Below, one piece after another: positions 1 to 9,808 of a stretch of DNA of 64,000 bases; the stretch's first letter is position 1, and the number at the start of each line of letters is the position of its first letter. The position numbers were made by a program, and so were the translations under genes. The notes under the pieces were generated by a model. It was not told where the DNA came from. It worked only from the letters and a program-made list of their open reading frames with translations, and did not search any database. This DNA comes from Mycobacterium lepraemurium. Its GTDB lineage: Bacteria > Actinomycetota > Actinomycetes > Mycobacteriales > Mycobacteriaceae. The DNA lies in the NCBI GenBank assembly GCA_002291465.1, contig CP021238.1, positions 1,922,001-1,986,000 of the forward strand, written 5' to 3'.

Positions 1-845
1 TTCTCGGCGGCCAGCTTTCGCACCAGCGGTGTCACGTAGGGGGTGCCCTCGCCGCCGGCGGCGGGTTGGGCTTGCGCCGATTGCGTTTTCGGCTCGGGCG
101 CCGGCTGGGCTTGCGGCTGGGGCTGGGGCCGTGGCGCGGGCTGCGCCTGGGGTTGGGGTGCCGGTTCGGGCTTGGGGGCCGGCGGGGGTTGGGGCGCAGC
201 GGGGGCGGGCGCCTGGGCGCCGGTGCCGATGCGGGCCAGCTCGCCGCCGACCGGCACGGTGCTGTCCTCCTCGGCGGTGATGCTGATCAGCACGCCGGCC
301 ACCGGCGACGGGATCTCGGTGTCGACCTTGTCGGTGGACACCTCGACCAGCGCGTCGTCGACCTGGACCGAATCCCCGACCTTCTTGAGCCAGCGGGTCA
401 CGGTGCCCTCGGTCACCGACTCGCCCAGCTCGGGCATCAACACCGGGGTGGCGGCGCCGCCACCGGACTCCTGTGGCGCCGGCTGGGCTTGTGGCTGCGG
501 CTGGGCCGGGGCTTCGGGCTGGGCCTGGGGCTCGGGCTGGGCCGGTGCTTGCGGCTGGCTCGGCTCGCTGGGGGCCTGCGCCCCGCCGCCGGCGGCGCCG
601 TCGTCGGCCGCGTCGCTGATCACGGCCAGTTTGCCGCCCACCTCCACGGTGTCGTCTTCCTGGGCTATGATCTTGGTCAGCACACCCGTGGCAGGCGACG
701 GGATCTCGGTGTCGACCTTGTCGGTGGACACCTCGACCAGCGGCTCGTCGAGTTCGACCGTGTCCCCTTCCTGCTTGAGCCAGCGGGTGACCGTCCCCTC
801 GGTGACGCTCTCACCGAGTGCCGGCATCTGGACGGAGAAGGCCAT
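1..845 (-). CDS. dlaT: DlaT/SucB dihydrolipoamide acyltransferase (E2), 5' part
   Basis: E2 subunit of pyruvate dehydrogenase and, in mycobacteria, of the peroxynitrite reductase/peroxidase system. The reverse strand from ATG 845 reads an open frame to the window edge. The first lipoyl domain (about residues 3-80) has the lipoyl lysine K43 in [14 protein letters not shown] second domain repeats this motif with K173. Each is followed by a Pro/Ala/Gln-rich flexible linker. The last visible residues, [15 protein letters not shown], begin the E3-binding domain. The catalytic acetyltransferase domain lies outside the window. Divergent from ephD. The frame is intact over the visible 281 codons. Confidence 0.95.
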   Translation of the reverse strand, partial: MAFSVQMPALGESVTEGTVTRWLKQEGDTVELDEPLVEVSTDKVDTEIPSPATGVLTKIIAQEDDTVEVGGKLAVISDAADDGAAGGGAQAPSEPSQPQAPAQPEPQAQPEAPAQPQPQAQPAPQESGGGAATPVLMPELGESVTEGTVTRWLKKVGDSVQVDDALVEVSTDKVDTEIPSPVAGVLISITAEEDSTVPVGGELARIGTGAQAPAPAAPQPPPAPKPEPAPQPQAQPAPRPQPQPQAQPAPEPKTQSAQAQPAAGGEGTPYVTPLVRKLAAE

Positions 846-984
846 CTCTTTTGACTCCTCGATCGCTCGTGGGTCGGGGCGGGTCGATCAGCTCGCTCGC
901 GGAAGGCGAAGCCGCAATCCAAAACTATCCTGTCACTGCGCCCGCGCCGGCACACATCCAGGGCAGATCCGGCTCGTGGCTCGG

Positions 985-1010
985 GTGACCCCGGTCACGC
1001 TTGCTACCGT
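985..1010 (+). promoter_or_regulatory. Candidate promoter/operator of ephD
   Basis: An inverted repeat GTGACC-cc-GGTCAC (985-998) lies just upstream of a -10-like TACCGT (1005-1010), about 60 nt before the ephD start. Its place over the expected -35 region would suit a repressor. This rests on the sequence pattern only and no regulator is known to me. The rest of the 223-nt dlaT/ephD divergent gap shows nothing definite. Confidence 0.3.
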
Positions 1011-1068
1011 GTGGCCACCGCGGCCCCAGCGCCGTAGCCCACAGCGGGAGCCAGACCGAGGAGGTCCG

Positions 1069-2847
1069 ATGCCGGCACCACAACACTCGCCCCAGCATGT
1101 CGTGCACAGCGCCGACGGCACCCGTATCACGGTCTACGACGAGGGCAACCCCGAGGGCCCGACCGTCGTGCTGGTGCACGGCTTTCCCGACTCGCACGTG
1201 CTGTGGGACGGCGTCGTTCCGCTGCTGGCCGAGCGGTTCCGGATCCTGCGCTACGACAACCGCGGTGTCGGTGCGTCGTCGGCGCCCAAGCCGGTGTCGG
1301 CCTACCGCATGGACCGCTTCGCCGACGACTTCGCCGCGGTGATCGGCGAGCTCAGCCCGGGCGGGCCCGTGCACGTGCTGGCCCACGACTGGGGCTCGGT
1401 CGGGGTGTGGCACTATCTCAAGCGCCCCGGTGCCAACGACCGGGTCGTCACCTTCACCTCGGTGTCCGGGCCCAGCCAGGACCAGCTGGTCGACTACATC
1501 GTCAGCGGGCTACGGGCGCCCTGGCGGCCGCGCACCTTCGCCCGCGCGCTCGGCCAGGCGTTGCGGCTGAACTACATGATCCTGCTGTCCATCCCGGTGC
1601 TCGCGCCGTTGGTCCTGCGGCTCACCCTGTCGATCCCGGCGCTGCGGCGCAACGCCGTCGACAACATTCCCGTCGAGCAGATCCACCATTCCGACAGCCT
1701 GGCCGCCGACGCGGCACGCTCGGTGAAAACCTATCCCGCCAACTACTTTCGCTCGTTTGCCATCCGCAAAGAGGGTGTGGCCGTCATCGACGTACCGGTG
1801 CAGCTGATCGTCAACACCGAGGACCGGTACGTGCGGTCGTACGGCTATGACCACACGCCGCGGTTCGTGCCGCGGCTGTGGCGTCGCGACATCCGGGCCG
1901 GACACTTCTCGCCGATGTCGCATCCGCAGGTGATGGCCGCGGCGGTGCACGACTTCGCCGATATGGCCGAGGGCAAGCCGGCCAGCCGCGCGCTGCTGCG
2001 CGCGCAGGTGAGGCGTCCCCGCAAGGCGTTCGGCGACACCCTGGTGTCGGTCACCGGCGCCGGCAGCGGCATAGGCCGGGCGACCGCGATCGCCTTCGCC
2101 CGCGAAGGCGCCGAGCTGATCGTCAGCGATATCGACGAGGCAGCCGTCAAGGTCACGGCCGCCGAGATCGTCGGCCGCGGCGGCGTCGCGCACGCCTACG
2201 TGCTCGACGTGTCCGACGCGCAGGCGGTGGAGGAGTTCGCCGAGAGGGTCAGCGCCGCGCACGGCGTGCCCGACATCGTCGTCAACAACGCCGGCATCGG
2301 GCAGGCGGGCGGATTCCTGGACACCCCCTCCGAGGAGTTCGACCGGGTGCTCGCCGTCAACCTGGGCGGGGTGGTCAACGGCTGCCGGTCGTTCGCGCGG
2401 CGAATGGTGCAGCGCGGCACCGGCGGTCACCTCGTCAACGTGTCGTCGATGGCCGCCTACGCCCCGCTGCAGTCGCTGAGCGCCTACTGCACGTCCAAGG
2501 CGGCGACCTTCATGTTCTCCGACTGCCTGCGCGCCGAACTCGACGCCGCCGGGGTGGGACTGACCACCATCTGCCCGGGCCTGATCGACACCAACATCAT
2601 CAACACCACCAGATTCGACGCGCCGGTGGGCGCCCGGGCCGAACGGGTCGACGACCGGCGCGGGCAGCTGGGAAAGATGTTCGCGCTGCGCCACTACGGG
2701 CCCGACAGGGTGGCCGACGCCATCCTGTCGTCGGTGCAGAAGAAGAAGCCGATCCGCCCGGTGGCGCCGGAAGCCTATGCGCTGTACGGCCTTTCGCGGG
2801 TGATGCCGCAGGGGTTACGCAACGCCGCGCGACTGCGGGTGATCTGA
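1069..2847 (+). CDS. ephD: EphD, alpha/beta-hydrolase plus short-chain dehydrogenase fusion
   Basis: 592 aa, the length of M. tuberculosis EphD (Rv2214c). Residues 1 to about 310 are an epoxide-hydrolase-type alpha/beta hydrolase, with HGFPDS forming the oxyanion region and the nucleophile Asp near residue 107 in AHDWGS. From about residue 325 an SDR domain follows, with TGAGSGIG (near 329) for NADP(H) and the YCTSK catalytic motif near residue 473. EphD is reported to act on epoxy/oxygenated mycolic acids. The ATG at 1069 is chosen for its GAGGAGG ribosome site; the open frame further upstream has no coding character. Divergent from dlaT. Confidence 0.95.
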   Translation: MPAPQHSPQHVVHSADGTRITVYDEGNPEGPTVVLVHGFPDSHVLWDGVVPLLAERFRILRYDNRGVGASSAPKPVSAYRMDRFADDFAAVIGELSPGGPVHVLAHDWGSVGVWHYLKRPGANDRVVTFTSVSGPSQDQLVDYIVSGLRAPWRPRTFARALGQALRLNYMILLSIPVLAPLVLRLTLSIPALRRNAVDNIPVEQIHHSDSLAADAARSVKTYPANYFRSFAIRKEGVAVIDVPVQLIVNTEDRYVRSYGYDHTPRFVPRLWRRDIRAGHFSPMSHPQVMAAAVHDFADMAEGKPASRALLRAQVRRPRKAFGDTLVSVTGAGSGIGRATAIAFAREGAELIVSDIDEAAVKVTAAEIVGRGGVAHAYVLDVSDAQAVEEFAERVSAAHGVPDIVVNNAGIGQAGGFLDTPSEEFDRVLAVNLGGVVNGCRSFARRMVQRGTGGHLVNVSSMAAYAPLQSLSAYCTSKAATFMFSDCLRAELDAAGVGLTTICPGLIDTNIINTTRFDAPVGARAERVDDRRGQLGKMFALRHYGPDRVADAILSSVQKKKPIRPVAPEAYALYGLSRVMPQGLRNAARLRVI

Positions 2848-2897
2848 GGCTAAACGTCCGAGGCTAACGTCTGAGGCGAAGCGTCCGAGGCTAAGCG
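2843..2897. repeat. Four tandem 13-14-nt units at the ephD 3' end
   Basis: Units of the form tcYgaggctaaRcg occur at 2843-2856, 2857-2869, 2870-2883 and 2884-2897. The first contains the ephD stop TGA (2845-2847). The last contains the stop of the convergent membrane-protein gene (CTA on + at 2891-2893). The array therefore spans the whole 43-nt convergent gap. Confidence 0.8.
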
Positions 2898-3232
2898 CCG
2901 GCGGCCGTGCCGCGGCGCCCGGTCAGCAGCGTCGCGCCGATCGCGATGATGCCCAGCACCGCTAGCGGTATGGTCCACGCGCACCGGCCGCCCACCGAGG
3001 ACTGGCACTGCGCCACATAGTTGGTGTGCGGGACGATCTGGTTGAGGATCGGAACTTTGGCCACGCTGTTGTCGTTGGCGTTGCGGGCCGCGGAAAGATC
3101 CGTCACCACCGCGTTCCCGCATCCGATGGAGTGGCCGTTGCCGTCGGAAACCGACACCGGCGCCAGCAGCCCGATGACTCCGGCCAACAACAGCACGGCG
3201 CCCACACCGATGATCAGCCGTCGCACCGTCAT
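2891..3232 (-). CDS. Small two-helix membrane protein
   Basis: 113 aa of unknown function. A hydrophobic N-terminal segment (residues 4-26, LIIGVGAVLLLAGVIGLLA) and a second near residues 86-104 (IPLAVLGIIAIGATLLTG) flank a soluble loop of about 55 residues. The loop carries three cysteines (CGNAV, AQCQS, GRCAW), suggesting an exported loop with a possible disulfide. It ends in an Arg-rich tail. I recall no counterpart at this place in M. tuberculosis. Convergent with ephD; the start region is divergent from the following SRPBCC pseudogene. Confidence 0.75.
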   Translation of the reverse strand: MTVRRLIIGVGAVLLLAGVIGLLAPVSVSDGNGHSIGCGNAVVTDLSAARNANDNSVAKVPILNQIVPHTNYVAQCQSSVGGRCAWTIPLAVLGIIAIGATLLTGRRGTAAGA

Positions 3233-3380
3233 GGTTTCGCCTTTCTCGTCGGGCCCTGTCCGGGCCGAGCGATAGCAGATTAATCGCCGCGTGCCCCCGG
3301 TAAACCCGACCCGGTCGGCGAGTAACCCACCGAATCACGGGTATCCGCGCCCCAAGCCAAAGACGTGAAGGGGTGGGCCG

Positions 3381-3829
3381 GTGATTACTGCCACGCGCGA
3401 GGTCGCCGCGCCGTGTGAGCGGGTCTGGGAGGTAATGGCCCAGGGCTGGACCTACACGCAATGGGTGGTGGGCAACAGCCGCACCCGCGCGGTGGATGCC
3501 GACTGGCCGAATCCGGGCGCCTCGATCCGGCATTCCGTCGGGGTGTGGCCGCTCGTCATCAACGACGCGACGGTGGTGGAGCGCTCCGACCCCCACACGA
3601 GCTGGTGCTGCGCGCCCACCTGGGACCCCTGGGCGCCGCGCGAATCACCCTGCGGCTGCACGCAACCGGGGCGGGATGCCGGGTGGAGATGATCGAAGTG
3701 CCGGTCCGCGGATCGGTACGGCTGGTCCCGAATCAGCTTGCGCTGCTGGCGGTTTACCCCCGAAACCAGGAGTGCCTGCTGCGGCTGGCGGTGCTGGCCG
3801 AACGGCAGGAGCCGAACCAGGTGACCTAG
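3381..3829 (+). pseudogene. SRPBCC (START-like) family protein, frameshifted
   Basis: From GTG 3381, behind a GAAGGGG ribosome site, the frame reads a typical SRPBCC N-terminus (MITATREVAAPCERVWEVMAQGW). Near 3597 it passes into another frame, which continues sensibly (HELVLRAHLGPLGAARITLRLHATG...) to TAG 3829. A single indel in the DPH-E stretch explains this. Restored, the product would be about 149 aa. SRPBCC proteins bind hydrophobic ligands; no substrate can be named. Convergent with pepB. Confidence 0.8.
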
Positions 3830-3894
3830 CTCATGGCCTCCGACGCGGTGGCCATGTCGCTGCTGACGAAATAGTCCGCGAGCTTTCCTCGGCC

Positions 3895-3954
3895 GCCGAG
3901 CGTCACGCCAGCGTGGCGCCCAGCGGGCCGAGCCACGCCAGCGTGACGCTCGGC
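3895..3954. terminator. 60-nt palindromic repeat between convergent genes
   Basis: The outer arms GCCGAGCGTCACGC (3895-3908) and GCGTGACGCTCGGC (3941-3954) are perfect 14-bp complements, with an inner CGTGGC/GCCACG pair. It can be read as two copies of a gagcgYcacgccagcgtg unit. It lies between the 3' ends of the SRPBCC pseudogene and pepB, so a bidirectional terminator role is likely. No T-tract follows. Related units occur at 8946-9005 and 32066-32100. Confidence 0.7.
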
Positions 3955-3995
3955 GGAATGACGCTCGGGCGGGCGGCGGAAACGCGCCGGGGCGC

Positions 3996-5543
3996 TTAGC
4001 CGTTCGCGGCGATGTCTTCGAGCACCGCGAACATGGTGCGCGTCGGCACACCGGTGGCGCCCTTGGGCGAATAACCCCACGGGCTGCCGGTGTTGTAGGC
4101 TGGGCCGGCCACGTCGATGTGTGCCCAGCCCACGCCGTCGGCGACGAACTCGCGCAGGAACACGCCGGCCACCAGCATGCCGGCGAAGCGCTGCCCGCTG
4201 ATGTTCGACAGGTCGGCCACCGTCGACTTCAGGTCCTCCTTGAGCTCGTCGGGCAGCGGCATCGGCCAGCCGTTCTCACCGACCCGCTGCGAGATCGCCG
4301 CGACCCGGTCGCGGAACTCGTCGCTGCCCATCACGCCGGGGATCCGGGCGCCCAGCGCGACGGTCTGCGCGCCGGTCAGCGTGGAGGTCTCGATCAGGTA
4401 GTCCGGGTTGTCCTCGCAGGCCCGCACGATGGCGTCGGCCAGAATCAGCCGGCCCTCGGCGTCGGTGTTCTGCACCTCGACGGTGGTGCCGCCGTACTGG
4501 GTCAGCACGTCACCGGGCCGCTGCGCGGTGCCCGATGGCATGTTCTCGGCCATCGGCACGGTGGCGATCACATCGATCGGCAGCTGCAGCTGCGCGGCCA
4601 GCGCCACGGTGGCGACGACCGCGGCGGCCCCGCCCATGTCCGAGGTCATGTGATGCATCGAGGCCGCCGGCTTGATCGAGATGCCGCCGGTGTCGAAGGT
4701 GACGCCCTTGCCGACCAGCGCCACCTTTTTCGCCTGCTTGGATTTCTTGGCCAGCCGCGAACCACGGTGGATCAGCCGCACCAGCCGCGGCGGGCGCGAC
4801 GAACCCTGACCGACGCCCAGAATCCCGCCGTAGCCGCCCTTTTGCAGCGCCTTCTCGTCGAGCACTTCCACCTCGAGGCCCACCGACTCACCCAAAGCCC
4901 TTGCCCGCTTGGCGAATTCGGCGGGGAACAGGTGACTGGGCGGGGCGTTGACCAGATCGCGGACGGTGGCGACCGCAGTCGCGACGGCCGCACCGTGCGC
5001 GGCCTCCTGCTTGGCGTCCTTGGCGGTGCCCAGCACCGTGATCTTTTGCAGCCCTTTGTCTTTCGGGGAGGTCTTGGCGCTGCGGAATTCGGTGAACCGG
5101 TAGCTGCCCAGGATCAGGCCCTCGACGGCGGCCGAGGCCACGCCCTCGCCGGGCAGCGCCGCCATCGTGGTGAACACCGTCTCGCTGTTGGACAGCGACC
5201 GCGCGGCCACCCCCGCGGCACGGCGGACGGTGTCGGCCGGCCACTCGGATCGCGGCTTGCCCAGGCCGACGGTCAGCGCGCTGGACACCGGCAGCGATCC
5301 CACCACCAGCCGGTGCAGTTGTTCGGCGCCGCCGGTGGCCGCCAGCGCCCTCAGGCCGGATTCGATCTCGGCGACCGCGTCGGAGGACAGGAACGACCCG
5401 GCCGAGGCGACGACGGCGCCCGGCTTGTCGTCGTCGCCGGTGGAGACGACGGGCACGATCAGCACGGTGGACGCGGCAGTGCGGCGGGGCAGCGAGGAGG
5501 CGACGTTGACGACAGGGGAGGCGTAACCGGGTTCTGTGCTCAT
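3996..5543 (-). CDS. pepB: Leucyl aminopeptidase, M17 family
   Basis: 515 aa, equal to M. tuberculosis PepB (Rv2213). A cytosolic two-metal aminopeptidase that removes N-terminal residues in peptide turnover. The N-terminal macro-like domain is followed from about residue 190 by the catalytic domain, with [10 protein letters not shown] and the family signature [13 protein letters not shown] supplying metal and catalytic residues. The start ATG 5543 ([12 protein letters not shown]) matches the family. Oddly, the frame remains open upstream to 5846 through the end of a decayed transposase, so no in-frame stop separates them. The native upstream region and promoter appear to be replaced by insertion-sequence remains. 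Confidence 0.93.
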   Translation of the reverse strand: MSTEPGYASPVVNVASSLPRRTAASTVLIVPVVSTGDDDKPGAVVASAGSFLSSDAVAEIESGLRALAATGGAEQLHRLVVGSLPVSSALTVGLGKPRSEWPADTVRRAAGVAARSLSNSETVFTTMAALPGEGVASAAVEGLILGSYRFTEFRSAKTSPKDKGLQKITVLGTAKDAKQEAAHGAAVATAVATVRDLVNAPPSHLFPAEFAKRARALGESVGLEVEVLDEKALQKGGYGGILGVGQGSSRPPRLVRLIHRGSRLAKKSKQAKKVALVGKGVTFDTGGISIKPAASMHHMTSDMGGAAAVVATVALAAQLQLPIDVIATVPMAENMPSGTAQRPGDVLTQYGGTTVEVQNTDAEGRLILADAIVRACEDNPDYLIETSTLTGAQTVALGARIPGVMGSDEFRDRVAAISQRVGENGWPMPLPDELKEDLKSTVADLSNISGQRFAGMLVAGVFLREFVADGVGWAHIDVAGPAYNTGSPWGYSPKGATGVPTRTMFAVLEDIAANG

Positions 5544-5553
5544 CCGTCTCTTC

Positions 5554-6329
5554 TTATGTCGAGCCGCTGCCATTTGGCAAGGCTGAGTTCTGTTTTGGTG
5601 GTCGGTGTGTAGGTGGTGGAAGACGATGCGGGATAGGCGGCGTTTGAGGCAGCGTAGGGCTTCGGTTTTGGAGTCGTCGATAGCGATGCGGTGGCGGTAG
5701 GAGGCCTGTCCGAGGCCGTTGAGACGGATCTGGGTGACAGCGATGCGGTGCAGGGCGGCGTTGTAGTTGGCGGTTGCTCGCGCGCGTCCTCCGGACACGT
5801 CCAGCGGTGTTTCCCGACCACACCGGGATCGGCGCCACCCCGGCATGGCGGGCGAAAGCGGCCTCGCTTTTGAAACGGGTCACTCCGGCGGCCTCACCGC
5901 CGAGTTTGGCCGCGGTCAACTCCGCGCAGCCAGGAAGAGACAGCAGCACCGGGGCCACAACGGACACGCTCGCCAATCCGTTTGGTCAGGCTCCCGCAGA
6001 AACCCCCGCGCCACTGCCAACGCATCGATCGGATCGGACTTACCCCTCGTGCGTGCACTCACCCGGGTTTGGGCCATCAACTTCGGCGGCACCCGCACCA
6101 CCGCCTGGCCAAAGCCCATCAAGTCACGCTCCAACCGCGCCGACAGATGCCGACAATCCTCGATCGCCCACACCAGCTGCGCACCGAAACGTTCCCGGGC
6201 CCACATCACCGCCTCGGCATGACCCGCGGTGGTCGCCGCGACGACCTTTTCACCGAGCTTACGCCCCACATCGTCGACCGCAACGAACGTATGCGTGCGC
6301 TTGTGTACATCGGCTCCAACAACAACCAT
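5554..6329 (-). pseudogene. IS110-type transposase remnant (DEDD, transposase_20)
   Basis: From ATG 6329 (AAGGAGG just upstream) the frame gives MVVVGADVHKRTHTF, IEDCRH and KSDPIDALAVAR, the DEDD catalytic residues of IS110 transposases. After about residue 125 it breaks (LREPDQTDW). A second frame then gives LLSLPGCAELTAAKLGGEA and [16 protein letters not shown] of the C-terminal domain. A third frame, shared with pepB, gives [15 protein letters not shown] and [14 protein letters not shown]. The central coiled region of roughly 100 residues is missing. It therefore carries a deletion and at least two frameshifts and cannot be active. Confidence 0.85.
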
Positions 6330-6567
6330 GGAGGTTGCCTCCTTCACTGTGAGGTGACGGTTGGGCCGGTCGGCGGACACATCTCAGTGGGGGCGGATGC
6401 CACGCTCCTATCAAGTCACGCCGGCCGGTCCTTCACACCTGGCGTCGACAAAACGCATGAACGCCAACCCCAAGGCGGCACCACCCCATGAGCCAGACAC
6501 CAGGTGATCAGGATCCAACCACCGCAACACGCGGCAACCTCACCCTGACACTGACCCAACCCTAACG
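5554..6567 (-). mobile_element. Decayed IS110-family insertion sequence
   Basis: The interval between pepB and gcvT is filled by remains of an IS110-type element: a transposase read from 6329 downward (separate entry) plus about 240 nt of its 5' non-coding end (6330-6567). No terminal inverted repeats were found, as is usual for this family. The outer limits are estimated from where pepB and gcvT leader sequence begins. In M. tuberculosis this position holds the adenylyl cyclase gene Rv2212, which is absent here. Confidence 0.75.
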
Positions 6568-6601
6568 GTCCGCCGGTCGCGGCTGGCTAGGGTGAGAAGT
6601 C

Positions 6602-7705
6602 GTGAGCAACGAAGCCGACCTGCTGCACGGACCGCTGGAAGACCGCCACCGCGACCTGGGCGCCAGTTTCGCCGAGTTCGGGGGTTGGCTGATGCCGGTG
6701 TCGTATGCGGGCACCGTAAGCGAGCACAACGCGACGCGCAACGCCGTCGGCCTGTTCGACGTCAGCCATCTGGGCAAGGCACTGGTCCGCGGGACGGGCG
6801 CGTCGCGGTTCGTCAACTCCGCGCTCACCAACGACCTGAACCGGATCGCTCCGGGCAAGGCGCAATACACGTTGTGCTGCAACGAATCCGGGGGAGTCAT
6901 CGACGACCTGATCGCCTACTACGTCGACGACGACGAGATCTTTTTGGTGCCCAACGCGGCCAACACCGCCGCCGTGGTCGAGGCGCTGCAGGGCGCCGCC
7001 CCGGCCGGGGTGACCGTCAGTAACCTGCATCGCTCGTATGCCGTGCTGGCCGTGCAGGGGCCGCGCTCGGCCGACGTGCTCGCAGAGCTGGGCCTGTCGA
7101 CCGACATGGATTACATGGCCTACGCCGACACCTCGTTCCGGCAGGTGCCGGTGCGCGTCTGCCGCACCGGCTACACCGGCGAGCACGGCTACGAGCTGCT
7201 GCCGCCGTGGGAGTCCGCCGGCGTGGTGTTCGACGCCTTGGCTGCGGCGGTGTGGCAGGCCGGCGGCCAACCGGCTGGCCTGGGCGCCCGCGACACGCTG
7301 CGTACCGAGATGGGTTACCCGCTGCACGGCCACGAACTGTCACCGGACATTTCGCCGCTGCAGGCCCGATGCGGCTGGGCGATCGGCTGGAAAAAGGAGG
7401 CGTTCTTCGGTCGCGACGCGCTGCTGGCCGAGAAGGAGGCCGGGCCGCGACGGCTGCTGCGCGGGCTGCGGATGGTGGGCCGCGGCGTGCTGCGGGCCGG
7501 GCTGACGGTGCTCGTCGGTGACAGGCCGGTCGGGGTGACCACCTCGGGCACGTTCTCCCCGACGCTGCAGGCCGGGATCGCGCTGGCGCTGATCGACACC
7601 GACGCCGACGTGCGGGACGGTCAGGAAGTCACCGTCGACGTCCGCGGCCGCGCCGCCACGTGCGAGGTGGTGCGGCCCCCGTTCGTCGCGGTGAAAACCC
7701 GGTAG
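6602..7705 (+). CDS. gcvT: GcvT, aminomethyltransferase (T-protein)
   Basis: 367 aa (about 379 in M. tuberculosis Rv2211c). The T-protein of the glycine cleavage system moves the methylene unit from H-protein-bound aminomethyl to tetrahydrofolate, releasing ammonia. Family landmarks are [40 protein letters not shown] and [21 protein letters not shown], with the C-terminal barrel ending [12 protein letters not shown] 6602 is the start. A -10-like TAGGGT at 6588-6593 lies only 8 nt before it, so the mRNA may be nearly leaderless. Followed on the same strand by ilvE. Confidence 0.94.
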   Translation: MSNEADLLHGPLEDRHRDLGASFAEFGGWLMPVSYAGTVSEHNATRNAVGLFDVSHLGKALVRGTGASRFVNSALTNDLNRIAPGKAQYTLCCNESGGVIDDLIAYYVDDDEIFLVPNAANTAAVVEALQGAAPAGVTVSNLHRSYAVLAVQGPRSADVLAELGLSTDMDYMAYADTSFRQVPVRVCRTGYTGEHGYELLPPWESAGVVFDALAAAVWQAGGQPAGLGARDTLRTEMGYPLHGHELSPDISPLQARCGWAIGWKKEAFFGRDALLAEKEAGPRRLLRGLRMVGRGVLRAGLTVLVGDRPVGVTTSGTFSPTLQAGIALALIDTDADVRDGQEVTVDVRGRAATCEVVRPPFVAVKTR

Positions 7706-7747
7706 CGGCGCGGTCGCGCGGGCAAAATCCGATCGGACGCCCGGATA

Positions 7748-7753
7748 TACAAT
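7748..7753 (+). promoter_or_regulatory. -10 box of ilvE, leaderless type
   Basis: TACAAT lies 6 nt before the ilvE ATG, the spacing expected when transcription starts at the A of ATG. No Shine-Dalgarno sequence is seen. Same layout as at pimB, Rv2180c-type, Rv2179c-type and aroG genes in this window. Confidence 0.55.
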
Positions 7754-7759
7754 CAGCGG

Positions 7760-8875
7760 ATGACCAGTGGCTCCCTCGAGTTCACGGTTTCGCGCTCGAC
7801 ACGTCCGGCGACCGACGCCGAACGCGAAACCATCCTGGCCGAGCCGGGTTTCGGCAAATACTTCACCGACCACATGGTGTCGATCGAGTACGACGAGACC
7901 GAGGCCGGACGGGGCTGGCATGACGTGCGCGTCATCCCATACGGCCCGATCGAGCTGGACCCGTCGGCGATCGTGTTGCATTACGCGCAGGAGATCTTCG
8001 AAGGGCTCAAGGCCTACCGCTGGGCGGACGGCTCCATCGTGTCGTTTCGCGCCCAGGCCAACGCCGCCCGGTTGCGGTCCTCGGCGCGGCGGCTGGCGAT
8101 TCCCGAGCTGCCCGAGGAGCTGTTCCTGGAATCGCTGCGCCAGCTGATCGCCGTCGACAACGCCTGGGTGCCGGCCGCCGGCGGCGAAGAGGCGCTGTAC
8201 CTGCGGCCGTTCGTCATCGCCACCGAGCCCGGGCTCGGGGTGCGGCCCTCTAAGCAATACCGCTACCTGCTGATCGCCTCCCCGGCCGGCGCCTACTTCA
8301 AGGGGGGCATCAGTCCGGTCACCGTCTGGGTGTCGACGGAGTACGTGCGGGCCAGCCCGGGCGGCACCGGGGCCGCCAAGTTCGGCGGCAACTACGCGGC
8401 GTCGCTGTCAGCGCAGGCCGAGGCCGCGGCCAACGGCTGCGACCAGGTGGTGTGGCTGGACGCCGTTGAGCGGCGCTTCGTCGAGGAGATGGGCGGGACG
8501 AACATCTTCTTCGTGTTCGGCAGCGGCGGCTCGGCGCGGCTGGTCACCCCCGCGCTGTCCGGCTCGCTGCTGCCCGGTATCACGCGAGATTCGTTGCTGC
8601 AGTTGGCAATTGACGCCGGTTTCCCCGTCGAGGAACGCAAGATCGATATCGACGAGTGGCAGAAGAAGGCCGCCGCCGGTGCGATCACCGAGGTGTTTGC
8701 CTGCGGCACCGCGGCCGTCATCACGCCGGTGTCGCACGTCAAGTACGGCGAGACGGAGTTCACCATCGCCGACGGCCAGCCCGGCGAAGTGACGATGGCG
8801 TTGCGCGACACGCTCACCGGGATTCAGCGGGGCACCTTCGCCGACACCCACGGCTGGATGACCCGGCTCGGCTGA
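7760..8875 (+). CDS. ilvE: IlvE, branched-chain aminotransferase
   Basis: 371 aa, fold-type IV PLP aminotransferase interconverting Leu, Ile and Val with their 2-oxo acids; in mycobacteria it also takes part in methionine recycling. The PLP-binding lysine is K207 in [12 protein letters not shown]. Other landmarks are [16 protein letters not shown] near residue 75, YLRPF and [12 protein letters not shown]. The length matches Rv2210c (368 aa). Convergent with cobS; the gap carries a double palindrome at 8946-9005. Confidence 0.95.
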   Translation: MTSGSLEFTVSRSTRPATDAERETILAEPGFGKYFTDHMVSIEYDETEAGRGWHDVRVIPYGPIELDPSAIVLHYAQEIFEGLKAYRWADGSIVSFRAQANAARLRSSARRLAIPELPEELFLESLRQLIAVDNAWVPAAGGEEALYLRPFVIATEPGLGVRPSKQYRYLLIASPAGAYFKGGISPVTVWVSTEYVRASPGGTGAAKFGGNYAASLSAQAEAAANGCDQVVWLDAVERRFVEEMGGTNIFFVFGSGGSARLVTPALSGSLLPGITRDSLLQLAIDAGFPVEERKIDIDEWQKKAAAGAITEVFACGTAAVITPVSHVKYGETEFTIADGQPGEVTMALRDTLTGIQRGTFADTHGWMTRLG

Positions 8876-8945
8876 TTTGCGGGATCGCGCCCCGCGGGCG
8901 CCGGCTGCCCGCGACTGTCCGCGCCCCGCCCGCGCTTGTCGGCTC

Positions 8946-9005
8946 GCCGAGCGTGAAGTTAGTTTCACGCTGGGCCCCGACCGTGAAGCTAGTTTCACGC
9001 TCGGC
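8946..9005. terminator. Double palindrome between ilvE and cobS
   Basis: The outer arms GCCGAGCGTGAA (8946-8957) and TTCACGCTCGGC (8994-9005) are complementary. Inside are two hairpins, GCGTGAAgttagtTTCACGC (8951-8970) and CGTGAAgctagtTTCACG (8982-8999). It is the same repeat family as 3895-3954 with a changed centre. Placed between two convergent genes, it fits a bidirectional terminator. Confidence 0.7.
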
Positions 9006-9052
9006 CGGTTGCTGAGCCGGCCGACCCGGGGCCGGCCGAGCCGGCACGTCGG

Positions 9053-9808
9053 CTAGACGCGCACCAAGGCCGCGAGCGCTATCGCGCTCACCGGCGCGGT
9101 CAGCTCGATCGCCGCGCCCAGCGCGTTACCGCTGATGCCGCCGAAGCGGCGCACGCAGTGCCGCACCAGCACGGCGCCGCAGCCCAGGCCCAGCAGCACC
9201 GCGACCGGTCCGTGCCACGGCCGCGGCCCGGCCACCAGCGACATGCCGAGCAGCACCGCGACCCAGGCCGCTACCACCGCCGCCGGCTGACTGCCGGCGA
9301 CGGTGGCGCCCAGCGAGCTGCCGGCGGCCGCCGGCACCGTCCGGCGGCAGGCCAGCACCGCGGCGACCCGGCCGGCGAACACCGCCACGGCCACTCCGAC
9401 CGGAACCGGCCGCCCCGCCGCGAGCGCAGAGAACGCCAGCGCCTGCGCCATCACCACCACGACGACGGCGGCCACGCCGAACGGTCCGGTCGAGCCGTCC
9501 CGCATCACCGCCCGGGCGCGTTCGGCGGGGCCGTAGCAGCCCAGGCCGTCGGCCGTGTCGGCGACGCCGTGGATGTGCAGGCCGCGGGTGATCAACAGCA
9601 GCGCGGCCACCGCGAGCAGCCCGGCCAGCGGGCTGGACCGGCCGAACACCACCCCGCCGCCCCACGCCACGGCCGCGGCCCGCGCCCCCAGCGCGAGGCC
9701 CACCACCGGCAGCGCCGTCATGGCGCCGCGGCCCATCGGCCCGCGGCCGCCGGCCGGCACGGGCAGCACCGTGCCGAACGCGAAAGCCGTTGCCAGTGAA
9801 CGCATCAC
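9053..9808 (-). CDS. cobS: CobS, cobalamin (5'-phosphate) synthase
   Basis: 251 aa integral membrane enzyme joining adenosylcobinamide-GDP and alpha-ribazole (phosphate), the last nucleotide-loop step of B12 synthesis. Typical motifs are FGTVLPVPA near the start, the catalytic [16 protein letters not shown] near residue 80 and [14 protein letters not shown]. Several hydrophobic helices follow. GTG 9808 (MMRSLATAF) matches the M. tuberculosis start and overlaps the cobT stop, so the genes are translationally coupled in the order cobU-cobT-cobS. Confidence 0.93.
   Translation of the reverse strand: MMRSLATAFAFGTVLPVPAGGRGPMGRGAMTALPVVGLALGARAAAVAWGGGVVFGRSSPLAGLLAVAALLLITRGLHIHGVADTADGLGCYGPAERARAVMRDGSTGPFGVAAVVVVVMAQALAFSALAAGRPVPVGVAVAVFAGRVAAVLACRRTVPAAAGSSLGATVAGSQPAAVVAAWVAVLLGMSLVAGPRPWHGPVAVLLGLGCGAVLVRHCVRRFGGISGNALGAAIELTAPVSAIALAALVRV

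Noticed and set aside
43..1068. Long N-terminal extension of ephD
   Set aside because: The frame is open only because it is antisense to dlaT; the ribosome site and family length support 1069.
5544..5846. N-terminal extension of PepB by 101 residues
   Set aside because: The extra residues are the end of an IS110 transposase; family length and [10 protein letters not shown] mark the start at 5543.
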